Shown piece after piece: positions 54,206 through 63,048 of a stretch of DNA of 64,000 bases. Both the position numbers and the translations under genes were made by a program. The stretch is from CAIWHR01 sp963726775. GTDB taxonomy: Bacteria; Pseudomonadota; Gammaproteobacteria; Burkholderiales; Casimicrobiaceae. The first letter of the stretch is position 1, and each line of letters starts with the position of its first letter. The DNA lies in NCBI GenBank assembly GCA_963726775.1, contig CAVSDL010000001.1:992001-1056000 (forward strand), given 5' to 3'. The notes beneath the pieces were generated by a model, which worked only from the letters and a program-made list of their open reading frames with translations, did not search any database and was not told where the DNA came from.

Positions 54206-54586
54206 ATGTCGTCGAACACCCGCGCACCCGACAACGCCCGGCTCGACCGTGTCGTGGCCGAGGCCCGGCGCGCCCGCGACCACCGCGAGCAGGGCTACCG
54301 GGAGCAGGCGCTCAAGATCTACCCGTGGATCTGCGGGCGTTGCGCACGGGAATTCGACCGCACGACGGTGCAACAATTGACGGTTCACCACCGCGACCAT
54401 GACCACGACAACAACCCACCCGATGGAAGCAACTGGGAGCTCCTGTGCGTCTACTGCCATGACAACGAGCACCAGCGGCAACTCGAGCATGCGGCGCGCA
54501 GCGGAGAATCCGGCGAAAGCCCGGGATCGCGTGCCACGCACAAGCCGTTTGCCGACCTTGGGGCGCTCCTGAAGCGCCGGACGTAG
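54206..54586 (+). CDS. YajD-family HNH nuclease
   Basis: 126 residues: YREQALKIYPWICGRCAREF, TVQQLTVHHRDHDHDNNPPDGSNWELLCVYCHDNEHQRQ. Two C-x-x-C pairs and the H-H-R-D-H core form the beta-beta-alpha-metal nuclease fold. Cellular role of YajD-type proteins is not known. Confidence 0.93.
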   Translation: MSSNTRAPDNARLDRVVAEARRARDHREQGYREQALKIYPWICGRCAREFDRTTVQQLTVHHRDHDHDNNPPDGSNWELLCVYCHDNEHQRQLEHAARSGESGESPGSRATHKPFADLGALLKRRT

Positions 54587-54686
54587 TCGGCCGGGCGGGC
54601 TTGCGAGGCCTGCGCGAATCGACGGCGGCGCCAGTTTTCGCGTTTCGAGCACCGCTCCGCGGCGCCGCAAGCGTGGGGGTACACCA

Positions 54687-55073
54687 ATGAGCTCCCGTCT
54701 CGCCGCCGATACGATTGTCGCGATCCACTTCGCCTTTATCGTATTTGTCGTGACCGGCGGCTTGCTCGCCTTGTGGCACCGCGGAATTGTCGTTCTGCAT
54801 CTGCCGGCGCTGGCGTGGGGCGCCTGGACCGAGTTCACCGGCGCGATCTGCCCGCTGACGCCGCTCGAAAACACGTTCCGCCAAGCGGCAGGCGAAGCCG
54901 GTTACCCCGGCGGGTTCATCGAGCATTACCTGGTTCCGTTTATCTATCCGGAGGTGCTTGCGTCGCGCACGCAAACGGCGTTCGGGGTTCTCGTGATCGC
55001 GATCAATGCCGGAGTCTACGTGCTCGTCTGGCGGCAATGGCGCCGGCGCCGGTCGCCCGAACTGCGCTCCTAG
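54687..55073 (+). CDS. DUF2784 family membrane protein
   Basis: 128 residues: LAADTIVAIHFAFIVFVVTGGLLAL, LHLPALAWGAWTEFTGAICPLTPLENTFRQAAGEAGYPGGFIEHYLVPFIYP, FGVLVIAINAGVYVLVW. Exactly the DUF2784 pattern with the I-C-P-L-T-P-L-E motif. Unknown function. Confidence 0.93.
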   Translation: MSSRLAADTIVAIHFAFIVFVVTGGLLALWHRGIVVLHLPALAWGAWTEFTGAICPLTPLENTFRQAAGEAGYPGGFIEHYLVPFIYPEVLASRTQTAFGVLVIAINAGVYVLVWRQWRRRRSPELRS

Positions 55074-55208
55074 CGCCCGCCAGCGAAGACGTCGCGCCCG
55101 AAATTTATCCGGAATCGGGCGGCCAATTAGAGGACAATCCGGGTCTGATCACCGGGTCAGCCGCCCCGGTCCCGCCAAGGTGCAACCCTTCCCTTCAGGA
55201 GTATCGAT

Positions 55209-55370
55209 ATGACGCTCTGTCCCATCGCCATCGCTGTCGGCTGCAAGAAGTGTCCGGCGTTCTCCGTCTGTCCGCTCAAGGGCGTAATCGGCGACCAGGC
55301 GAAGGGCGATGAGTCCAAAGCCGCGTCGCAGGCCGGCAAAGGCAAGTCCGGCGGCAAACCTTCGAAATAG
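55209..55370 (+). CDS. small cysteine-rich protein
   Basis: 53 codons: TLCPIAIAVGCKKCPAFSVCPLKGVIGD followed by a Lys/Ser/Gly-rich disordered tail. Cysteines at 4, 12, 15 and 21 could bind a metal or an Fe-S cluster. TCAGGAG lies upstream. I believe similar short proteins occur in other betaproteobacteria without annotation of role. Confidence 0.65.
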   Translation: MTLCPIAIAVGCKKCPAFSVCPLKGVIGDQAKGDESKAASQAGKGKSGGKPSK

Positions 55371-55458
55371 CACGGTGCGCGCCGGAGGGCCTCGGACGCC
55401 GCTCCGGTCCCGTTCCCTGGCGATGCCACGCCACGGGCGCCTGCCTCATGTCGCCGCC

Positions 55459-56580
55459 ATGACCTACGCCGCCATCACCGGCTGGGGGAAATGCATGCCT
55501 CCCGCCATCCTGTCCAACGCCGATCTCGCGACGTTTCTCGAGACCGACGACGCGTGGATCATGAGCCGCACCGGCATCCGCGAGCGTCGCATCTCGCACG
55601 TGTCGGGAATCGAATTGGCGCACGTCGCCGCAGCGCGCGCGCTGGCGTGCGCCGGCCTCGAGCCGAAGGATGTCGAGCTCGTCGTCTACGGCAGCTGCTC
55701 CAATGACGAGCAGGTGCCGAACTCCGCGTCGGGCGTGCAGTTCAGGCTCGGCGCCACGCACGCTGCGGCGATGGACGTCAACACGGCCTGCACGAGCTTT
55801 CTCTACTCGCTGTCGACCGCGACGGCGATGATTCGGACCGGCGTCGTCAGTAACGCCGTTGTCATCGGGGTCGAACTGATCTCGCCGTTCATGGACTGGA
55901 TGAATCGCGGCGTCTCGGTGCTTTTCGGAGACGGCGCCGCCGCGGTCGTCCTGCAGGCGACCGATCGCGAAGAAGGCGTTCTCGCCGAGAAGCTGGGCTG
56001 CTATGCCGACGCCCGCCGGATCCTGCGTGTCCGCGGCATGGGCACCACGTACGCCAACCACGGCGTGCCCTACGGCGATACGGCGTGGGATTTCGACGGC
56101 CAGGAAATCTTCAAGCGCGCGGTGCTCGGCATGACGCGGGCCTCGCAGGACGTGCTGGCGAGGGCCGGGCACGGGGTCGAGGAAGTCGACCTCGTCGTCC
56201 CGCACCAGGCCAACCTGCGCATCATCGAATCCGTCGTCAAACGAATCGGCGCGCCGATGGACCGGGTGTTCCTCACCGTGCAGCGCTACGGCAACATGTC
56301 GGCCGCCACCGTTCCTGTGGCGCTGGTCGAAGCGCTGGAGGAAGGCCGGATCGAGGCGGGCGCGCTGATTCTCACTCCTGCGTTCGGCGGCGGCCTCACC
56401 TGGTGTTCACATCTCATTCGATGGGGCGCCCGGACCACGCCGCTCGGAACGTCCGATGTCGATCTTCCGCCGTGCACGCAAACCGCGCTCGCGCGTGTTC
56501 GTGACCTGATGGCGATCAAGGAGCCGCACGGCCGATCCGCTGCAGGCCTGGCAGCGGCAAAGCTCGCCGAGAATTTGTGA
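55459..56580 (+). CDS. 3-oxoacyl-ACP synthase III-like protein
   Basis: 373 residues: AAITGWGKCMPPAILSNADL, WIMSRTGIRERRI, then the active-site triad Cys111 (NTACTSFLY), His249 (VPHQANLRI) and Asn279 (YGNMSAAT). The C-terminal extension of about 60 residues beyond the usual KAS III end (AFGGGLTW) is unusual. Not next to other fatty acid genes. It is the last + strand gene before the core operon and is convergent with rodA. Confidence 0.92.
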   Translation: MTYAAITGWGKCMPPAILSNADLATFLETDDAWIMSRTGIRERRISHVSGIELAHVAAARALACAGLEPKDVELVVYGSCSNDEQVPNSASGVQFRLGATHAAAMDVNTACTSFLYSLSTATAMIRTGVVSNAVVIGVELISPFMDWMNRGVSVLFGDGAAAVVLQATDREEGVLAEKLGCYADARRILRVRGMGTTYANHGVPYGDTAWDFDGQEIFKRAVLGMTRASQDVLARAGHGVEEVDLVVPHQANLRIIESVVKRIGAPMDRVFLTVQRYGNMSAATVPVALVEALEEGRIEAGALILTPAFGGGLTWCSHLIRWGARTTPLGTSDVDLPPCTQTALARVRDLMAIKEPHGRSAAGLAAAKLAENL

Positions 56581-56604
56581 CAAGCTCCGGCCGCCATCCT
56601 GGTT

Positions 56605-56658
56605 GAGCGCGCGGGTGGAACGACGGTACGGCGACCCGCGACTAACGGCGGCGCGCTC
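56605..56658. terminator. possible bidirectional terminator hairpin
   Basis: GAGCGCGC at 56605-56612 pairs with GCGCGCTC at 56651-56658, with a nested CGCGGGT/ACCCGCG. It lies between convergent genes. No T-run follows, so this is weak evidence. Confidence 0.3.
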
Positions 56659-56708
56659 AGATTGATCCGGCCCCCGCAAGCGGAGCGGGGAACCACCGCC
56701 CGTTGACG

Positions 56709-57812
56709 CTATGTATTGACGAGCTTGCGGTGCGCTTGCACGCTCATCAGGATCCCGAGGCCGATGAAGAGCGAAATGAGCGCCGTGCCTCCGTACGAGA
56801 CCAGCGGCAGCGGCACGCCGACCACGGGCAGCACGCCGCTCACCATTCCCATGTTGACGAATGCCGAGGTGAAGAACATCAGCGTCACGGTGCCCGCCAT
56901 CAGCCGCGCGAATATCGTCGATGCATTCGCGGTGATCATCATCCCGCGACCGATAAGCAGCAGGTAGAGCACCAGCAGCACCGCATTGCCGATCAGCCCG
57001 AACTCCTCGCCGAACACGGCGAACACGAAGTCCGTGTGCCGCTCGGGCAGGAAGTCCAGATGCGTCTGCGTGCCGTTCAGCCATCCCTTGCCGGCCACGC
57101 CGCCGGAGCCGAGCGCGATGGAAGCCTGCGACGAGTGGTAGCCGGCGCCGAGCGGGTCGCGGGCGGGATCGATGAACGTCAGAATTCGCTCCCGCTGGTA
57201 CTCGTGCAGATGCGGCCACACCAGCGGCGCCGCTGTCGCACCCAGTGCGCCGAGCCCGACAATGACTTTCCACGACAGTCCGGCAAGGTAGAGCACGTAG
57301 AATCCCGACACGGCGATCAGCACCGCCGTGCCGAGGTCCGGCTGGCGCTTGATCAGCCATACGGGCACGGCGATCAGCGCCGCCGTCAACACGAAGTCCT
57401 TCCAGCCGATGCGGCCTTCGAAACGCTGAAAATACCAGGCCAGCATCAGCGGGAGCGCGATCTTCATCAGTTCGGAAGGCTGGAAGCGGGCGACACCGAG
57501 GCTCAGCCAGCGCCGGGAACCGTTGACCGTCGCCCCGAACACGGCGACGGCGAGCAGCATCACGACGGCGACCAGGTAGAGCGGGATCGCGGCACGCGCG
57601 ATGGTCTGCGGCGGAATGTTGGCGACGGTCCACATCAGCACGAGCGCGAAGGCGAGGCTGGTGGCCTGGGCCGACAGGCGCGCGATGCTCTGGTCGGAGG
57701 CCGAGTAAAGCGTGATGAGGCCGACGCCGGCGATGGCCATCGCCACGCCCAGCAGAAAGCTGTCGACATTGCGGGTCAGCAACTCCCACAGGCGGGCGAT
57801 GATCTCGGACAT
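56709..57812 (-). CDS. rodA: RodA, peptidoglycan glycosyltransferase of the elongasome (SEDS family)
   Basis: 367 residues. SEDS family with ten predicted membrane helices: SFLLGVAMAIAGVGLITLYSASDQS at the start, SRRWLSLGVARFQPSELMKIALPLMLAWYF, IKRQPDLGTAVLIAVSGFYVLY, GYHSSQASIALGSGGVAGKGWLNGTQ and HTDFVFAVFGEEFGLIGN (catalytic-region Asp), ending VSYGGTALISLFIGLGILMSV. It polymerises glycan strands with PBP2. The ATG lies 11 bases after the mrdA stop, last gene of the mre operon. Confidence 0.97.
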   Translation of the reverse strand: MSEIIARLWELLTRNVDSFLLGVAMAIAGVGLITLYSASDQSIARLSAQATSLAFALVLMWTVANIPPQTIARAAIPLYLVAVVMLLAVAVFGATVNGSRRWLSLGVARFQPSELMKIALPLMLAWYFQRFEGRIGWKDFVLTAALIAVPVWLIKRQPDLGTAVLIAVSGFYVLYLAGLSWKVIVGLGALGATAAPLVWPHLHEYQRERILTFIDPARDPLGAGYHSSQASIALGSGGVAGKGWLNGTQTHLDFLPERHTDFVFAVFGEEFGLIGNAVLLVLYLLLIGRGMMITANASTIFARLMAGTVTLMFFTSAFVNMGMVSGVLPVVGVPLPLVSYGGTALISLFIGLGILMSVQAHRKLVNT

Positions 57813-57823
57813 GATGCGAAGCG

Positions 57824-59803
57824 CTAGTCGCTCTCGTCTTCGGCGTTGGCGGGGGCGGGCACGGTCGGCGCAGGTCCCTTCTTCGCGCTGCCGGTCAGAT
57901 AGTAGTCGAAGACCTGCCGTGCAATCGGGGCGGCCGCCTGCGCGCCGAACCCGCCGTTCTCCACCAGCACGGCGACGGCTATGCGCGGCCGATCGGCAGG
58001 GGCATAGGCGATGTACCACGCGTGGTCCCGCAGCCGCTCGTCGACTTTGGTCGTGTACTTATCGCCCTTCAGAGAAAACACCTGCGCGGTGCCGGTCTTG
58101 CCGGCGCTCACGTAGGCGGCCTTCGCGAAGGCCGCCGCGCCGGTCCCTTCCCTGTTCACGCCCACGAGGGCGTTCTTCACGAACTCAAGGTGTTCCGGTT
58201 TGAGCGCCACGGTGTTCGTCGGCTCGCGCGCGACTTCCCTGACTTCGTCCGTCCGCACGTCGCGGATGGTCTTGACGACGTGCGGACGGTACGCCACGCC
58301 GTCGTTAGCAACGGTTGCGATCGCGTGCGCAAGCTGGATCGGCGTGAAAGCGTTGTAACCCTGGCCGATACCGGCGGATATGCTGTCGCCGAGATACCAC
58401 TTGCGATGTTCCTCGCGGAAGTCCTTGCCCGCGAAGCGAGCCCGCTTCCATTCGCGCGACGGCAGCACGCCGGTGAGCTCCCCTTCGATGTCGATTCCCG
58501 TCTTTTGACCAAAGCCGAGCTGCGACATGAAGCGGGCGGTGTCGTCGATGTCGGTCTCGCTCGCCAGAATGTAGTAGTACGTGTCGCAGGACACGACGAT
58601 CGACTTGTACATGTCCACCGTGCCATGGCCCCCCGGTTTGTCGTCGCGGAACCGGTGGGCGGCGCCGGGGATCTGGAAATAGCCGGGGTCGAAGATCGTT
58701 TGCGCCGGCGTGCGCTTGCCCAGCGTCAACGCGGAAAGCGCCAGGAACGGCTTGATTGTCGAGCCGGGGGGATACGCTCCGCGCAGCGGCCGATTGAGCA
58801 GCGGCTTGTCCGGCGAATCGTTGAGGAGGTCCCAGTTGGCCGAATCGATGCCCTCGACAAAGAGGTTGGGGTCGAATCCCGGCTTCGAGACAAAGGCCAG
58901 CACGTCCCCCGTGGCCGGCTCGATGGCAACCAGGGCGCCGCGCCGGGTTCCGAATGCACCTTCCGCGACCTCCTGCAGCCCGATATCGAGAGACAGCTTG
59001 AGGTCATCGCCCGAGCCCGGCGGGGTCCGCGACAGCGTGCGCACGGCGCGGCCCAGCGCATCCACCTCGACCTCCTCGAAGCCGGTCTTGCCGTGCAGCT
59101 CGCGCTCGTAGGAAAGCTCGACGCCGACCTTGCCGATGTAATCCGAGCCCTTGTAGTTCGCCGCGTCGTCCCATTCGTCGATGCGCACGACGTCCCGGTC
59201 GTTGATGCGCCCTATGTAACCGACGACATGCGAGGCGACCTCGCCGTACGGATACTGGCGGAAGAGCCGCGCCTTGATTTCCACTCCGGGGAAGCGGTAG
59301 CGGTTGACCGCGAAGCGCGCGACCTCCTCATCGGTGAGGCGCGTGCGCAGCGGCAGGCTCTCGAAATTCTTCGATTCCTCGAGCAGTTTGCGGAAGCGCT
59401 TGCGGTCGCGCGGCTGCACGTCGACGATTTCGGCCAGCGCGTCGATCGTCTCGTCGAGGCTGCGCACGCGGGACGGCTGGATTTCGAGCGTGTACGCGGA
59501 ATAGCTCTGCGCGAGCACCGCGCCATTGCGATCCGTGATCACGCCACGATTGGGCACGATCGGGACGATCGCGATGCGGTTCGTTTCGGCAAGCGTCTGG
59601 TAGTGACGATGCTGGATGACCTGCAGGTAGAAGAAGCGGACGAACAGCGCGCCAAAGGCGATGAACACCAGCGCACCGGCGAGTCCCAGGCGGCGCTTGA
59701 AAAGGAACAGCTCCCGCTCGGGGTTGCGCAGCTCCGGCGAGCCGAAGCCGCGGCCGGCGTCAAAACCGCGCTTGCGCGAAGTGAACAGGAGCCGGCGGGC
59801 CAT
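57824..59803 (-). CDS. mrdA: penicillin-binding protein 2 (transpeptidase)
   Basis: 659 residues. One N-terminal membrane anchor (LAGALVFIAFGALFVRFFYL, 41-60), the PBP dimerisation domain (about 80-250), and the transpeptidase with Ser348-Thr-Ile-Lys351, Ser405-Cys-Asp407 and Lys569-Thr-Gly571. The middle motif is S-C-D where E. coli PBP2 has S-S-D, as I recall. The Glu/Asp and Pro/Ala-rich C-terminal tail is likely disordered. Second-last gene of the operon. Confidence 0.97.
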   Translation of the reverse strand: MARRLLFTSRKRGFDAGRGFGSPELRNPERELFLFKRRLGLAGALVFIAFGALFVRFFYLQVIQHRHYQTLAETNRIAIVPIVPNRGVITDRNGAVLAQSYSAYTLEIQPSRVRSLDETIDALAEIVDVQPRDRKRFRKLLEESKNFESLPLRTRLTDEEVARFAVNRYRFPGVEIKARLFRQYPYGEVASHVVGYIGRINDRDVVRIDEWDDAANYKGSDYIGKVGVELSYERELHGKTGFEEVEVDALGRAVRTLSRTPPGSGDDLKLSLDIGLQEVAEGAFGTRRGALVAIEPATGDVLAFVSKPGFDPNLFVEGIDSANWDLLNDSPDKPLLNRPLRGAYPPGSTIKPFLALSALTLGKRTPAQTIFDPGYFQIPGAAHRFRDDKPGGHGTVDMYKSIVVSCDTYYYILASETDIDDTARFMSQLGFGQKTGIDIEGELTGVLPSREWKRARFAGKDFREEHRKWYLGDSISAGIGQGYNAFTPIQLAHAIATVANDGVAYRPHVVKTIRDVRTDEVREVAREPTNTVALKPEHLEFVKNALVGVNREGTGAAAFAKAAYVSAGKTGTAQVFSLKGDKYTTKVDERLRDHAWYIAYAPADRPRIAVAVLVENGGFGAQAAAPIARQVFDYYLTGSAKKGPAPTVPAPANAEDESD

Positions 59804-59838
59804 CGGTGACGAATTTCAGCGAATGGCGACGTCGGCCG

Positions 59839-60378
59839 TCACAGCTCGGCCGGCGAGCGCGGCGGGCGCTGCGGCCACTGCAGCATGGACGTTACCGCCG
59901 GCCACAGCAGCGCACCGACGAGCGGAGGGGCCGCGTAGGTCCACCGCGGCAACGGCGCGCCACCCACGTAGCGGATCAGCAGTACCAGCGCCGCGCAGAG
60001 GAGGAGCAGCACCGCCACCTGTGCCGCCTGCTGCCATGGCGGGAAACGCAGAACGCGGCGCCGGAAATACTCGGCGGCGTAGGCGAGGAAAGCATAGGCG
60101 AGCGCATGCTGTCCGAAGACCGTGCCGTCGGCCACGTCCATCAGGAGGCCCACCCACCACGCGATGCCCACCCCTACGAATCGCGGCTCCTGAATGCACC
60201 AGTAGAGCAGCACCAGCGCGAGAAAATCGGGCCGCAGCGCAAGCGCGATTCCCGACAGCGGCAGCACGTTCGCAAAGAGCGCGAGCATGAGCGTGGTGAC
60301 GACGAACCACGGCCGCACCGGCAGCAGGATTTCTTCCGGACGCGCGGAGGAGCGCATGAATAGGCCGGGCCGCGCCAC
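59839..60378 (-). CDS. mreD: MreD, rod-shape determining membrane protein
   Basis: 179 residues from GTG overlapping the mreC stop by one base; an internal ATG 21 bases in is possible. Five membrane segments: PWFVVTTLMLALFANVLPL, RPDFLALVLLYWCIQ, VGIAWWVGLLMDVADGTVFGQHALAYAFLAYAAEYF, AAQVAVLLLLCAALVLLI and a last one before the basic tail. The G-L-L-M-D-V-x-x-G-x-x-x-G-Q-H-A-L-x-Y motif is diagnostic. Confidence 0.95.
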   Translation of the reverse strand: MARPGLFMRSSARPEEILLPVRPWFVVTTLMLALFANVLPLSGIALALRPDFLALVLLYWCIQEPRFVGVGIAWWVGLLMDVADGTVFGQHALAYAFLAYAAEYFRRRVLRFPPWQQAAQVAVLLLLCAALVLLIRYVGGAPLPRWTYAAPPLVGALLWPAVTSMLQWPQRPPRSPAEL

Positions 60379-61298
60379 TATCCGCCTCGCCGGCGGCCTT
60401 TGCCGACCTTCTTCGCGACATCGGCTTCGCCCGGCACCTCCGGCCGCGGCGCAATGGCCGCACCTTGCCCGAGTACGAGCAGATGCTCGCTGCGGTCCAC
60501 GCCACCGAGCGGCATCGTCGTAATGCGGGCAAACATCAGGCCGGTCTCGCGCTCGAGCGTGGCGACCTCCGCCACGGCGAGGCCTGGCGGATACGTGCCG
60601 TCGATGCCCGAAGTCACGAGCATGTCGCCGATCTGAATGTCGGCGTTCGGCGCGGTGAAGCGCAGTTCGGGCGCGCGGCCCGCGCCGGCGCCGTAGAGCA
60701 CGGAGCGCACACCGCTGCGCTCGACCTTCACCGGCACCGCGTGATCCTTGTCCGTGACGAGCGTCACTTCCGCCATGTAGGGAAACACGCGCGTCACCTG
60801 CCCGACCACGCCCTGCGCATCGATGACGGCCTCGCCCGGCTTCAACCCGGCGTCGGCGCCCTTGTCGATGTAGACCTTTTGCGCAAACGGGTCGCGCGCG
60901 CTGTAGAGCACCTCGGCGGCAGTCGCCGCGACGCCGTAGCGCGCGCGCACGTCGAGCAACGACTTGAGGCGTGCATTTTCGGACTGCGCAAGCGAAAGAT
61001 CCTGCGTCGCCGCGCCCTGCTCCACCAGCCGGCGCTTGAGCACGGCATTCTCTTCGGCAAGCGCGCGCTGCGTCGCAAAGTAGCGGGCGCCTTCCGCGAT
61101 CGCGTCACCCGGCAACAGTGCCGCGCGCTGGAGCGGGTAGAAGACGGCCGCGGCGACCTGGCGGATGTTCTCGAGGTAGCGATAGCGCGTGTCCAGAAAC
61201 AGCAGCGCGAGGGAGATCAGCCCGAAGAATGCAAGCCGGGCGAGCGGCGACGGGCCGCGATGGAAGAATGCCGGCGGCTCGACGGGGATGTGACGCAT
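60378..61298 (-). CDS. mreC: MreC, rod-shape determining protein
   Basis: 306 residues. Short cytoplasmic start, one membrane helix (LARLAFFGLISLALLFLD), a coiled coil (about 65-115: ALAEENAVLKRRLVEQG), then two beta domains: VLYSARDPFAQKVYIDKGADAGLKPGEAVID and ELRFTAPNADIQIGDMLVTSGIDGTYPPGLAVAEV. Links MreB to PBP2 and RodA in the periplasm. Stop overlaps the mreD start. Confidence 0.96.
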   Translation of the reverse strand: MRHIPVEPPAFFHRGPSPLARLAFFGLISLALLFLDTRYRYLENIRQVAAAVFYPLQRAALLPGDAIAEGARYFATQRALAEENAVLKRRLVEQGAATQDLSLAQSENARLKSLLDVRARYGVAATAAEVLYSARDPFAQKVYIDKGADAGLKPGEAVIDAQGVVGQVTRVFPYMAEVTLVTDKDHAVPVKVERSGVRSVLYGAGAGRAPELRFTAPNADIQIGDMLVTSGIDGTYPPGLAVAEVATLERETGLMFARITTMPLGGVDRSEHLLVLGQGAAIAPRPEVPGEADVAKKVGKGRRRGG

Positions 61299-61366
61299 TG
61301 CTCGCGCTGCGTTGGGCTATCAGCGCAACGAAGGGGTATCCATGCTCAAGCCTGGGCGCCGGACTG

Positions 61367-62410
61367 CTAATCCGACGTGAAGATGCTCGACAGCTTCTCC
61401 ATGTTTTCGAGCGCCTTTCCGCAACCGCGCACCACACAGGTCAGCGGATCGTCGGCGACAATCACCGGGAGGCCGGTCTCCTCCATCAGCAGGCGATCCA
61501 CGTCGCGCAGCAGCGCGCCCCCTCCCGTCAGCACCATGCCGCGCTCGGCAATGTCGGCGCCGAGTTCGGGCGGCGTGCGCTCCAGCGCGCTCTTCACCGC
61601 GGATACGATGCTGTTCAGCGGATCGGTGAGCGCTTCGAGGATTTCGTTCGAGGAGACCGTGAAACTGCGCGGGATGCCTTCGGCGAGGTTGCGGCCCTTG
61701 ACGTCCATCTCCTTTACTTCGGAGCCGGGGAACGCCGAGCCGATCGTTTTCTTGATCTGTTCGGCGGTCGTTTCGCCGATCAGCATGCCGTAGTTGCGGC
61801 GGATGTAATTGACGATCGCCTCGTCGAACTTGTCGCCGCCGACGCGGACGCTGCCGGAATACACCATGCCGCCGAGCGAAATCACGCCGACTTCCGTCGT
61901 GCCGCCGCCGATGTCGACGACCATCGAACCCGTGGCGTCGGAAATCGGCATGTCGGCGCCGATCGCCGCGGCCATCGGCTCCTCGATCAGGTACACCTTC
62001 GACGCCCCCGCGCCCAATGCCGACTCCCGTATGGCACGGCGCTCGACCTGCGTGGAGCCGCACGGCACGCAGATGATGATCCGCGGGGACGGCGAGAACA
62101 GCCGCGAGTCGAGAACCTTCTTGATGAACTGCTTCAGCATCTGCTCGGTGACCGTGAAGTCGGCGATGACGCCGTCCTTCATCGGCCGGATCGCCGTGAT
62201 GTTGCCGGGCGTCCGGCCCAGCATCTGCTTCGCGGCGACGCCCACTTCCTGGATCACCCGCTTGCCATTGGGGCCGCCCTCCTGCCGAATCGCAACCACC
62301 GACGGCTCGTTCAGCACGATGCCCTTGCCGCGAACGTAGATCAGCGTGTTGGCGGTTCCGAGATCGATCGCCAAGTCGCTCGAGAAATAACCCTTGAAGA
62401 ACTGGAACAT
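61367..62410 (-). CDS. mreB: MreB, actin-like cell-shape protein
   Basis: 347 residues. ATG chosen at MFQFFKGYFSSDLAIDLGTANT, the usual MreB N-terminus with its membrane-binding amphipathic start. Phosphate loops DLGTANT and VVDIGGGTTEVGV, the MLKQFIKKVL interface helix, and GGGALLRDVDRLL near the end. First gene of the mreBCD-mrdA-rodA operon; 68 bases separate it from mreC. Full length. Confidence 0.98.
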   Translation of the reverse strand: MFQFFKGYFSSDLAIDLGTANTLIYVRGKGIVLNEPSVVAIRQEGGPNGKRVIQEVGVAAKQMLGRTPGNITAIRPMKDGVIADFTVTEQMLKQFIKKVLDSRLFSPSPRIIICVPCGSTQVERRAIRESALGAGASKVYLIEEPMAAAIGADMPISDATGSMVVDIGGGTTEVGVISLGGMVYSGSVRVGGDKFDEAIVNYIRRNYGMLIGETTAEQIKKTIGSAFPGSEVKEMDVKGRNLAEGIPRSFTVSSNEILEALTDPLNSIVSAVKSALERTPPELGADIAERGMVLTGGGALLRDVDRLLMEETGLPVIVADDPLTCVVRGCGKALENMEKLSSIFTSD

Positions 62411-62681
62411 GAAGAGGATTGCCTGCGGAGTTGCGGGCGGCGCGGACGAGCGCGCGGCCCATGGTCGGGAAGCAGCGGCGGCTGCTCGAAAATATGACAT
62501 TATGATACCCTAACGCGCTGCGCTTCTGCGCCGGTCTTGCGCGCGAAAGCGCCGGAAATCCGGGCGTGGCGCACCGGGGTACGGCGCCCGACCGCGAGAC
62601 GGCGCGCGCGATCCCGGCGGCGAGCCCGTCACGACCCGGACGTCGCCGCAAGCGCCATCTGCCGCGCCGAGCACCGCCGCC
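62411..62681. promoter_or_regulatory. divergent promoter region of mreB and gatC
   Basis: 271 bases between the two start codons. The only A+T-rich patch is at 62489-62508 (AAAATATGACATTATGATAC), with TATGAT on the + strand and CATAAT on the minus strand as candidate -10 elements. No convincing -35 boxes. Position makes it the probable source of both transcripts. Confidence 0.5.
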
Positions 62682-62969
62682 ATGACAATTTCCCTCGACG
62701 ACATCCATCGCATCGCTCACCTCGCGCGGATCGAGATCGACGCCGCCGAGGCCGAGGACGTACGGTCCAAGCTCGACGCGATCTTCGGGATGATCAGCGA
62801 ACTGAACGCCGTCGACACCGCCGGTGTGGTCCCGATGGCCCACGCGCAGGAGGTGTTCCTCCCCTTGCGCGAGGACCGCGTCACCGAGACCGACCTCCAC
62901 ACGTGCTACCAGGAGCTTGCTCCTGCCGTGGAGAACGCCCTTTATCTCGTGCCGAAGGTGGTCGAATAG
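62682..62969 (+). CDS. gatC: aspartyl/glutamyl-tRNA amidotransferase subunit C
   Basis: 95 residues: ISLDDIHRIAHLARIEIDAAEAEDVRSKLDAIFGMISELNAVDTAGVVPMAHAQEVFLPLREDRV is the full GatC pattern. It stabilises GatA in the complex that converts Glu-tRNA(Gln) or Asp-tRNA(Asn) to the amide. First gene of gatCA(B). Confidence 0.96.
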   Translation: MTISLDDIHRIAHLARIEIDAAEAEDVRSKLDAIFGMISELNAVDTAGVVPMAHAQEVFLPLREDRVTETDLHTCYQELAPAVENALYLVPKVVE

Positions 62970-63048
62970 CCGCCACACTCCGCGTGGGGGGTGAGGCTCG
63001 CCGCTTCCTTGCCGACAAGGGATGCCCGGCGGCCCGGCCCGGCCGCCC

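Noticed and set aside
56672..56690. CCCCGC/GCGGGG hairpin as a rho-independent terminator
   Set aside because: Short stem with no T-run on either side.
58022..59809. A 595-codon + strand frame opposite mrdA
   Set aside because: It is the antisense shadow of a high-GC gene. All motifs are on the minus strand PBP2.
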